Positions 55,220 through 64,000 of a DNA stretch of 64,000 bases are shown piece by piece. Where the stretch lies: the NCBI RefSeq assembly GCF_042186555.1, contig NC_133327.1:331832495-331896494 (forward strand), given 5' to 3'. Every line of letters begins with the position of its first letter. Positions within the stretch are counted from its first letter, which is position 1. The translations under genes were made by a program, and so were the position numbers. The DNA comes from Aquarana catesbeiana (Eukaryota > Chordata > Amphibia > Anura > Ranidae). A model generated the notes under the pieces. The model was not told where the DNA came from. It was given only the letters and a program-made list of their open reading frames with translations, and ran no database searches.

Positions 55220-56891
55220 TCAGTCCAGGTAGTGAAAAAGTGTCACACGTGGTATCCCCAGAATTGTGAGGAATAGCAGAATGTGTTTTGGGGTGTAATT
55301 TTAAGCATGCCCATTCTGCGTGTCAGAAATATCTTATTATTTTCTTTCCACATTTTCCAATAAAATGTATTCTTCAAAAGACTCACAGAGCCTCTTAAAT
55401 ACCTTTGGATGTTTACTCTCCAAAATGTGGTCATTTTGTGGGTGCTTCTACTGTCCTGGTGTTCCAGAGCCTCCAAAAATGTGATAGATAGTCAGGAAAT
55501 TAGATGTGTAGTCTATGTCCCTAGAACGGCTGAAGGTTCTTCCTTGGGTTTTGGACCCCTCCATATGGCTAGGCTGTCAAAACATCTCACACATGTGATA
55601 TCACCATACTCGAGAGGAGTAGCAGAATGTGTTTTGGGGTATAATTTTTAGTATGCCCATGATGTGTGTTAAGGCCCAGACACACAATCGGACTTTTTGA
55701 CAACAAACATGCAAATTAGCTATTTTAATGCAACATCCGACCGTGTGTACGCTCCATCGGACAAATTTTTTTGGTTTTCATTAGACAAATGTTGGCTGTG
55801 CGAACAGACAAACTTGGCGGCAACAAAAGTCCTATGTTGGCAAGTCCGATCATGTGTACACAAAACCATCGGACTTTAGTACAAAGTACAAACACGCATG
55901 CTCAGAACCAATGCAAAAGATCAGACAACAATACAGAAGTTGACCAAAGGGTGGCATCAGAGAATTGAACGTCCTCTTTTGAAGTGTCATCAGTACGTTG
56001 AAACGTCACTATGTTCGTGTTTGTTGCCTAAAAAGTCCTGGCATGTGTATACCTACCAAGTTTACGGCCAACGCCCTTTGGACAGAAATCCACAGAAAAG
56101 TTTGTATAAAGTCCGATCGTGTGTACGAGGCTTTAGACATATCTTATTAATTGACAACTTTGTGTAAGAAAAATAAATTTTCACTTTCTTTCCCGCATTT
56201 TCCAAAAACTTGCCTTTCAGAAAATATCTTGGTGTGTTGCTTTCCAAAATTGAGTCATTTTGTGGGTGTTTCTACTGTCCTGGACCTCCAAAAATGTGAT
56301 AGGTAGTCAGGAAATTAGATGCATAATTTATGCTCCTTGAAAGTTCAAAGGTGTTCCATGGATTTTGGGCCTCTCTATGCACCTAGGCTCACACATGTGG
56401 TATCCTCATACTTGGGAAGCATAGCAGAATGTGTTTTCAGGGTGTAATTGTATTGTATTGTATGCTGTGTATGAGAAATAACGTAAAATGACAACTTTGT
56501 GAAAAAAATTAATTTTAATTTAATTTCTTAATTTTCCAATACATACACACACACACACCATAGATTGTAGACTCTATAACTTTCACACAGACTAATTAAT
56601 ATACACTGATTTGGGTTTTATTTTTTTTCCAAACAAATGTAGTTAAATACATTTCGGCCTAAATTTATGAAGAAAGATTATTTATTTGCAAACTAACAGA
56701 AACTAAGAAAACATTTTTTTCAACATTTTTGGTGTTAATTAAATATGTCTTCATCTGTCTCAAACAATAAAAAAAAATCATTTGGGTACAGTGTTGCATG
56801 ACTGAGTGTATTTCGAATAGTCATACCACTTGAGTCTGAAAATTGGCCTAGGCAGGAAGGGGATAAAAATGTTCAGTATTGAAGTGGTTAA
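55220..56891 (+). mobile_element. piggyBac 3'-region remnant (sister of 12-17 kb element)
   Basis: Repeats of GCAGAATGTGTTTTGGGGTG..., TCACACATGTGGTATC... and TTTCCACATTTTCCAA... match the ~380-bp units at 15520-16440. The right end CAGTATTGAAGTGG stops at TTAA (56888-56891) exactly as at 17068-17071. The transposase part is missing. A Harbinger-type MITE splits it at 55672-56132. Confidence 0.7.
55672..56132. mobile_element. PIF/Harbinger-type MITE, divergent subfamily
   Basis: Ends AGGCCCAGACACACAATCGGAC and inverse AGCCTCGTACACACGATCGGAC, with TTA at 55669-55671 and 56133-56135. The interior has repeated TCCGACCGTGTGTACG-type motifs, so it is related to copies 1 and 2 but has distinct termini and only about 460 bp of loosely similar interior. 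Confidence 0.75.
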
Positions 56892-58080
56892 GGGTCCTTG
56901 AAGAATTTTGTGGATCCTCATGATTTATTTTGCATAGAGTTCCTCAAAATAAAAGCGAGAAGATGGAGAAGGGTCTGATATGGATTTTAATAGAGAACCC
57001 ATGCAATTGGGCTTTATAAAATTCATAGCAGAACCTTCACAAAACAAAATAACTGTCTGGCAAGGAGAGTGCTGGGACAGAGAGCTTGTACCCCTGAACC
57101 ATATCAGGGGAGGGTACCTTGACAGGGGTCTCCCCCAGCAAAGCACCTTGTCCCCATTTTGATGTGCATGAGGGCCTCTTACTCAAATCCCTGGGATGTA
57201 GGGCTGTGCAGGAGAGGGAATTATTGGGATTAAGTCCACTTTTGCTTTAGTACATCATACAGGTGTGCTACCCCCTATGCATTTATTTAAAGAAATTGTG
57301 TATTTTTACTGTGCCATCTCAAGTCTTATTAAAAAATCTGAACAGTAATTTTAAGCATTTTTTTTGCATTAGTACATGTTAACTATGGAAGTTCTCAGTT
57401 CCCCCATGTCCTCTTTTCCAAAAAAGCTTTTAAATTGGCCTTAAAAAAAATAACAAAAACAAACATAATTTCAGCTCTTGTCCTCTGAACTCTGAACTTG
57501 CTTGATTCGATCATCACTAATTTCAACCAGCGAGGTATCTCAGGAAAAAGGTCTCCTTTTTTTCTTCGAAAATGCAGGTTTTAGTGGTCTGACTTTGAAA
57601 AAAAGCTACTGGAATTAAAACAGCAAAGCTATTTGTCAAAACAAATCTCTATTTTCTCTTTTAAGAAGAAATGCAGTTTTTATTACACTGACTGAGAATA
57701 CAGATAGGGCTGAAACAGCAAGGTATTTTCTTAAAACAGTAATCAGCAAGCTATTCTGAGAACACAAGTATTTTTTTCAGTTTTTTCTGGGGGATTTTTC
57801 TGCAGAAAATTCAACTTTGAGTATAATTGGTCTGGAAGTAAAGTCTTGGTGCAGTGTATTTGTCAAAAAAAGTTTCTATCCTTTTCAAGCATTGAAGTAT
57901 CTTTAGTCAGATTGTGTAAAAAAAAAAAAAAAAAAAAAACAAACAAAATAAAAAATCTAAAAAGGTATTTAGGTCAAAGCAGGCTGCTCTCGCTTTCTTA
58001 ATAAAAGTGCTGCTTATAGTATACTGAGTTGTCATTTCCTGGAACTGTAACCACACACATTATCAAAACAATCTCATACT

Positions 58081-58116
<36 letters not shown>

Positions 58117-58254
58117 TTTTTGTTTAACAAAAATGTAACTTTTGGTCAACTGAAAGTGGGAATAGACTGACTTGCTTACACCAATGAGTCCTTAGAAAAC
58201 TTAGCTCAGTTGTAGTCAAGCTGCTATTTTTTATTTTCAAAGACATCTTACTGT
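56892..58254. other. Spacer with poly(A) and (AAT)n
   Basis: No gene. A roughly 20-base A run lies at 57921-57940 and an (AAT)n array of about 12 units at 58081-58116. Short frames here have no family motif. Confidence 0.5.
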
Positions 58255-58640
58255 CTGGAATGGTATCAACTGATTGGCATGGAGCAATTTACAAAAAGGG
58301 GTCGAAATGTATACCAGAAAGATACAGACCAATCAGCCTAACAATAACAGTATATAAAGTAATTGAGGGAACAGTGAAGGACTATTTAGAAAATTTGACA
58401 AAAGTATTATAAGCGACAACCAGCACGGATTTATGAAAGACCATACTTTTCAGACTAAACTGTTATCGTTCTATAAGTAAGTGAGAAATTGGATGGTGGA
58501 AATCAAGTGGATGTAGTTTATTTAGATTTTGCTAAATTATTTGATATTGTACATGATAAATATTTAATCTATAAAACAAAATCAAATTGTATGTACATGA
58601 ATGGAAAACTGGTTACATGAATGGGTTCAGAGAGTAATGT
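58255..58640 (+). pseudogene. CR1-like reverse transcriptase fragment
   Basis: Frames with shifts read ERYRPISLT..YKVIE (RT start), HGFMKDHTFQTKLLSFY, then DVVYLDFAKLFDIVHDK, the conserved first catalytic Asp region in CR1-type enzymes (usually YLDFAKAFDKVPH). The YADD part is missing downstream, where other repeats intervene. Confidence 0.65.
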
Positions 58641-59959
58641 CAATTCACTAATGTTTACCGCATGCGATAACGCAGTCACATGACTCATTTGCATAAATTA
58701 TTGCATGCGGTAAATTAGGTCCAGTTCATAAAAAAGAAATAACGATTATGCATTAAAAGAAAGTGCCAGTAAATATCATTTAAAAGCTCATCCAATTCAC
58801 AAACTCACTAGAGAGTAAAAAACCATGCAATATTTACCACCAAGGTTTTGCTGGCGGTATCACATGAGGTATTTGTCAAAAAACAGCGTGGGGGTTAGTT
58901 TGACAAACGGCTGGTTGCAAAGGAGTGGGTTGGTAAGCTGGCCACTTTGTCAACAATGGATCACTCTTCGGGGCCCCAGATCCCAGCCCCCCATGTGAAT
59001 GAGTATGGGCTACATTATACCCCTACACATTCACTAAAAAAGTGTCAAAAAGTAATAAAAACAGAGACAGTTTTTCACAATTCCTTTTTAAAAAACTGTG
59101 TCCCCCGATGTAAACCCATCGTCAATCACGCCGCCCTCCGCACTACCGACCTGAAAAAGAAAAAAAAACGCTCCTGCCATCTATGAAGGCTGGCCAACTA
59201 CTTCAGGCTCCGGGAATTTGAAAGTTCTTATATAGGTAAGGGATAGAGCCACCTGACAAAATCACCTGGTGCTCCCGCCCCCTTTTTATGTCACAGACCT
59301 GTGCATGCTGGGGATTAATTAATTGAAAACTTGCACAATGCAGTATTTTAACACATTTTATTAGCTGTTATTTAACTCTTAGTGACCCCTAATTCTCTAA
59401 ATGGTCTCACCTTTAAATTGAAAAATAATAATGCACTTATTTTGCAGGAAAAAATTGTGAATGTATTATTTTTTAAAACAGGAGCCTGCAAAGTATTGCA
59501 CCCACAATTAGCATATTGTGTGTGCAATTTCAGGCTCCTGCACACACTGCCTACAACTCTGTGCCTGTGCACTGAACAGCACACACATAGTTTATTTACA
59601 CTGCCTATGGTTCTAAAAATGACAGTGATACAGGGAAATGTAGTTCCACAACAGCTGGAGGACCCCAGGTTGCTTACCCCTGTTGTAGACTCTATAGCTT
59701 TCACAAAGAGCAAATAATTTATACTGATATGCAGGAAAATACATTCAGCACATGATATAGCATCATTACAGTAAGATCTTGATAAAATAGGGAGTTGGGA
59801 AGCTACATGACAAATGAGGTTTTAGTATTTACAAATGTAAATTTATGTACTTGTGTGCCAAAAATACACATTAGGAGGATCTCCCCTTGGAGAATCAGTG
59901 ATGGAAAAGGATCTGGGGTGCTTGTAGATCATATACTTAACAATAGTATGCAATGCCAA

Positions 59960-61650
59960 CAGTGGCGTAGCTAGCACATCTGGCAACAGGGGCTGGACAT
60001 TTTTTTGAACCCCCCCAAGAAAAATGGTATGTGGCAATATAGCAGCACCATGACAACACTGTGGGTGTGGTCAGATTGCATCAATAGTGGGAGGAACTTA
60101 AAGGGCCATATGCTTTAATGACTGTACCACAAGGGAGTATGTAGCAGACAGTACAAACCTCAGTACACTCATTTTAATAAAATAAAACTGTTCTATTGCA
60201 TATCCTTTACTACACATAGCTAACCCATAAAGTGATATTAAAGTCTTGTTTTTTGTTTAGTTTTTTGCTAAATAATAAACATGTTATACTTACCTGCTCC
60301 GTGTAGTGGTTTTGCACAGAGCAGCTTGGATCCTCCTCTTCTTGGGTCCCTTGCTGACACTCCTGGCCCCTCCCTATTTCTGGGTGCCCCCACAGCAAGC
60401 AGCTTGCTATGGGGGGACCCAAGCAGGCATGCTCCTGAGCTGTGGCTCTGTGTGTTCATTCACACCCTGCTCTCCGAATCCAAGTCCTTTTTCAACTTTA
60501 CTTTATAAGTCCAGGGCCTCCACTACCCCCCAGTCCAGGGCCTCCTATATACTCCCCTCCTAATCCAGGGCCTCCTGGGCACCCCCCCACTCCAGCACCG
60601 CCTCTGTACCCCCCAGTCCAGGGTCTCCTCTGTGCCCCTCCAGGTCAGGGTCTCCTCTGCACACCCCCCCAGCCTAGGACCTCCCCTGCATCCCCCAAGT
60701 CCAGGGTCTCCTCTGCACCCCCCCACGTCAGGGCCTCCTCTGCACCCCCCAGCCCAGGGCCTCCTCCACACTGCCCAGCCCAAGCCCTCCTCTGCACCCC
60801 CCATCAGCCCAGGGCCTTCACTAAACCCTCCAGTCCAGGGCCTCCTCTACCTCCCCCCAGTCCAGGGCCTTTTTTGCACCCAGCCTTTCATCACTGTAGC
60901 CCTGATTGACAAGATTCCAGCCCTGCCTAGGCCCAATCAGATGACGGTGACATCACTTCCTGTTCCATGGTCCACGCTGGTCTGTATGGAGCTGCTTTGT
61001 TCCTTTGCTCCTGGAGAAACCCTGTGATCCATTCCAGCCAGCTGCTCAATCCTTTCCAGCTATCTGGAACAGCGGTGGGACCCACAGAGCCATGTGGAAT
61101 GCCAGAACTGCACTTTACTTTGACAAGCATGCATCTTCTATCATAGTGTAAGTGTTTTTAATCTTATCCTATTAAAGTCACCATTTTAATACTACACTCA
61201 GTTCGGCGCCTCCCCCTCCCTGTTTTTTCCTTACATGTCTTGCAGAGTTCTGGACACACTCTGAAGGGTGGCTGCCTTCCTTTTTAACCCTTAATACCAC
61301 TTTCTATGGATACATCACCATTCAGCTATTACAGCCACAGACTATACCCCTAAGGATTACTCCATCTGAAGCGCCAGATAAACACTGACTATACTTCACT
61401 GCATCCCCAGTCCAGGGCCTCCCCTGCACCCCCTCAGCCCAGGGCCTCCTCTGCACCCCACCATCCAGTCAAATGCCTTCTTTGAAACCTCCCCTTTTCT
61501 GGGATGCCTCACACAGAAATAAAATAGGCTGTTTGGGCACTGGACAGGACTAGGAGGGAGACCTGCCTGTCTATTACACTTGATCGGGCAGCAGTGACAT
61601 CCTGAGAGCAGCGGTTCCCAGTGCAGGTGGGGGCGGAAGCCCTGGCGGCG
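59960..61650. mobile_element. hAT-like insertion with minisatellite, in the CR1-like LINE
   Basis: A perfect 8-bp duplication AATGCCAA at 59952-59959 and 61651-61658 flanks the segment, which begins CAGTGGCGTAGCTAGCAC, a typical hAT end, and finishes ...CCCTGGCGGCG. The two termini match poorly, so the inverted repeat is not proven. The LINE frame resumes directly beyond. The interior holds a C-rich minisatellite. Confidence 0.6.
60505..60885. repeat. C-rich minisatellite (~27-30 bp units)
   Basis: About 13 variants of CCCCCAGTCCAGGGCCTCCT CTGCA run head to tail, with two or three more at 61405-61470. It produces long Pro/Ser/Leu frames on the plus strand and Gly/Arg/Trp frames on the minus strand that are not genes. 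Confidence 0.85.
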
Positions 61651-62165
61651 AATGCCAAGCTGCAGCTAACAGATAGCAAAATACTCTCATGCATTAAAAA
61701 GGGCATATACTTAGTCAAGAGATTAATTAATAATTCTACCCCTTTACAAAACACTGGTTCAACCTCATCTTGAGTATGCAATTCAATTTTGATCACCAAT
61801 CCTTAGGAAAGATATTGTTGAATTAAAAAGAGTTCAGTGAAGAGCAACACAATTATTAAGGGAATGGAGGACCTCATCTATGAAGATTGATTACACAGAT
61901 TATATGCATTCATTCTGAAAAAGAGACGATTAAAAAGGGACATGACTAGATTGTAAAAACATATCAAAGATGACAGATGACACCAGTAACTTTAATAAAC
62001 TGTTTATCCTAAGGTCTCTGATGAGTGTACCTTGACATGATTTAAGGCGAGAAGAAAGGAGGTTTACCCTTAGAATGTGGAAAGGGTTCTTTACTGTTAG
62101 TGCAGTAAAAATGTGGTGGTACTGGTTGAGAGTGTTGACAATGTAAAAAAATGACCCAATGCCCA
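61651..62165 (+). pseudogene. CR1-like LINE, C-terminal coding part
   Basis: The frames read LPLYKTLVQPHLEYAIQF.SP, then KDIVELKRVQ, and near the end RRFTLRMWKGFFTVSAVKMW. These are the conserved C-terminal segments of CR1-type ORF2 (PLYKxLVRPHLEYxVQFWSP and FFxxRVVxxWN). There are several stops. Confidence 0.7.
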
Positions 62166-62480
62166 CAGACTAAATCGGAGCAGTTAAGTATGTGGTCAGC
62201 AGTCAGTTTTGGCTGCAGTGAGCCAGCAGCAGGGGGCAATGTGATGTCACCACATAGCAGTGCGGTGTGCAGAGTGCTGACATGAAGTACCTTCCTGTGC
62301 ACTGCGATAAAATGCAACATGTCTGCATTTTATCACAGCTCACTGCACCTCACCTCTGGGGCTACATTGTAGTGCGAATAGAGTACATGGCATGGCAAAC
62401 AGTCATATCCTGTGCCCTAGCAATAACTGTCTTTCTTCCAGTGTGCAAAATTGCCAGTCATTGCACTGTGTGTGAATGAC
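62165..62480. other. Insertion in the LINE 3' region with an internal palindrome
   Basis: Sequence unlike the LINE, containing GATAAAATGCA...TGCATTTTATC (62305-62333) as a stem-loop within repeated CACTGC motifs. Likely a small MITE; ends not resolved. Confidence 0.35.
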
Positions 62481-62622
62481 CCTTGAGATATATTCCTCAG
62501 GAAGCATAATATACAGGGATATGGGAATTGCTAGAGAATAAAAATCACACACACATACTATAGGTTAAACTGAATAGACCTGTGTCTTTTTTCAACCGTA
62601 AAACCTTGTAACTATATACATT

Positions 62623-64000
62623 TCTACCTCTTATTAATTTGTTTGGGAGGGTTTAGTTCAAATCAGTTATATCATGGATTACAGCATACATACAGAATGC
62701 ATTATGACTTATCAAAAATAATTTTTATATAAATATCATCTGGTATGAGATTAACAATCATGCTAGTTTCTGCACAGTATTGTAAATGGTAGAAAAGGGA
62801 ATATTTATTATATTGCCTATTCATACCTATTTCCCTATTATGGCATAATAAAAAAAGAATAATTTACTAAAATAAAACAGCATGACAGCAAAACATTAAA
62901 TACTGTGCTGTCTTGGTGTTACAACAGAATAAGAAATTATAAAAGCCTAACCTTTACTTTAGTTTAAACTGCTATAATCTATTTTAAGTTAAAGTGGTAA
63001 GTGGAGTGAAATGAACTGTGTACCTAATAAATAATTACCAAAAAAGAAGCAGGAGTGTAAGTCAGTTCACATGCAATATAACAGCTTTTACTAGCAACTG
63101 AAAAATCTCTCTGGGTTTGTATAAAAAAAAAGAAATCTATTCTCTCCTCCAAGGTAATGCAGTTTGTGTACTGTCTTGTCATAGATGAGTTATTGCCAGT
63201 CATGCACCGCTCCAGTGAAGCACGAAAGAAAATCTAAAACCACACAAAATGCTGTTAGATGTGATAACCTTTTCAGAATAGGCACATATAATATTTCCTC
63301 CTGCCATGCCGTAAGGTGAACTCTCCTAATGTGCCAATAAAGGCTCTTTATTGGCCATTTAACTTATCACATTTAAGTAAAATGCTCATATTTTGTTGGC
63401 TGGTGCGTGGCAGTAATCCGTAATCCTGTGTCAGGTGTTATTGGTTTTGGCAGGGTAGTTTATTAAAAGAGAAGTAAGAAATTCATTGTCTCTTATTTAA
63501 GATAGCTATACAGAAAAAAGGATGCCAAAGCATCAGCTAAAAGTTTGCTTATGCTGGCTTAAGGGATAACTTTCATAAAATAAGACATTAAATGTTTTTT
63601 GTACATAAAAAAGTTTGTAAAGTATGCAATCATTATGTTCAGTGAATTTTATCCTATTCCATCTTTCACTAATCCCTAGACCCCTATTTAGCCTCCTTTG
63701 TGCCCCCTGGTCCATTATTTCCCTTTATTTACATCACCTACTGCTCTATTAGTCACGTCTTTAAAACGGAACATTACCTATAACAATTTGATTAAAAAAA
63801 AAAATGTTCTTTAGCAAGGAACATACATACCACATTAATAATTATGCTACCAAAATGTATGTGTGCTGTAAATTGCCTCCAGCATTACTCCTGTTTCTTC
63901 TTGATGTAGGCTGCCATTTTGCTGAAGCTCAGTGCCCAAGAACAGCAGTAAATCATAAAGCGTAACTAAACTCATCAATTTAACTGTTTCAAAAAACAGT
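62623..64000. other. Spacer, no gene recognised
   Basis: AT-rich unique-looking sequence. No frame over 60 codons has a family motif and no element ends were found. A regulatory or conserved non-coding function cannot be judged without comparison to other genomes. Confidence 0.45.

Larger units (their letters stand above)
58255..62622 (+). mobile_element. CR1-like LINE, fragmented by insertions
   Basis: Three plus-strand blocks in the right order: an RT block (58255-58640), a middle block (59790-59959), and a 3' block (61651-62165) resuming at about 62480 with the terminal GGTTAAACTGAATAGACCTG TGTCTTTTTTCAACC and ending at about 62622. Between them sit a MITE-like region (58640-59790), a hAT-type insertion (59960-61650) and a further insertion (62165-62480). 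The 3' terminus matches the pattern common to CR1/L2-type LINEs. Confidence 0.65.

Noticed and set aside
60442..60909. 155-aa Pro-rich frame resembling a collagen-like or extensin-like protein
   Set aside because: Translation of a C-rich minisatellite inside a hAT-like insertion.
1..64000. Host genes, tRNA or rRNA genes, bacterial-type operons
   Set aside because: No conserved exon pattern, cloverleaf with A/B boxes, or rRNA signature was seen by eye on either strand. Absence is not proven without a search.

Overview
This window looks like accessory, transposon-packed DNA from an amphibian nuclear genome, most likely an anuran of the ranid type. The reasons are the mix of element classes (Ac-type hAT, piggyBac, PIF/Harbinger MITEs with ends like TGCCCCGTACACACGGTCGG, Tc1, Penelope-like, L1, CR1-like and LTR elements), long tandem arrays inside transposons, and AT-rich spacer. 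The species assignment is inference. I found no host protein-coding exon, tRNA, rRNA or CRISPR array that I can support. Almost every long open frame is transposon-derived or a read-through of a tandem repeat.

Layout. (1) 1-6220 is spacer with two small inverted-repeat elements. (2) 6221-22190 is one old LTR element, 'X', on the minus strand. Its 3' LTR is 6221-6949 with an adjacent polypurine tract, and a 5' LTR remnant lies at about 21990-22190. Its gag-like frame has a CCHC knuckle, and I saw no polymerase. X was hit by a Harbinger MITE (9842-10256) and by a second LTR element, 'BA' (10313-20753, 5-bp target duplication AGCCA). BA was in turn hit by a piggyBac element (about 12021-17071). 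X's 5' LTR carries a fragment of an Ac-type hAT that itself holds a small hAT MITE. (3) 22440-27239 holds a Penelope remnant and two Tc1 elements, one split by a hairpin-rich TTAA-flanked MITE. (4) 27240-46888 is a Penelope-like element (minus strand) with terminal repeats in inverted orientation, each carrying a hammerhead-ribozyme-like motif. It was interrupted by a 5'-truncated L1 (27914-31241), a Harbinger MITE (44175-44608) and a second L1 (32752-43897). That second L1 carries, inside ORF1, a 7.7-kb Ac-type hAT transposon (33347-41038). (5) 46889-50620 is a Tc1 sitting at the centre of a palindrome and containing a third Penelope remnant. (6) 50620-64000 holds hAT and piggyBac fragments, a third Harbinger-type MITE, and a CR1-like LINE (58255-62622) split by several insertions.

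The nesting gives a relative chronology: X before BA before piggyBac; and Penelope before L1 before hAT. The hAT is the best preserved element. It has perfect 8-bp target duplications, and its approximately 1,090-codon transposase frame (BED finger plus DDE/hATC core) is interrupted by one in-frame stop.

The most unusual structure is the 167-bp tandem array directly upstream of the hAT transposase. Every monomer repeats the TATA-like promoter segment, and variant bases recur every third monomer, so the array is organised as a 501-bp higher-order repeat. All boundaries and alignments were made by eye. Percent identities and copy numbers in the genome were not computed.
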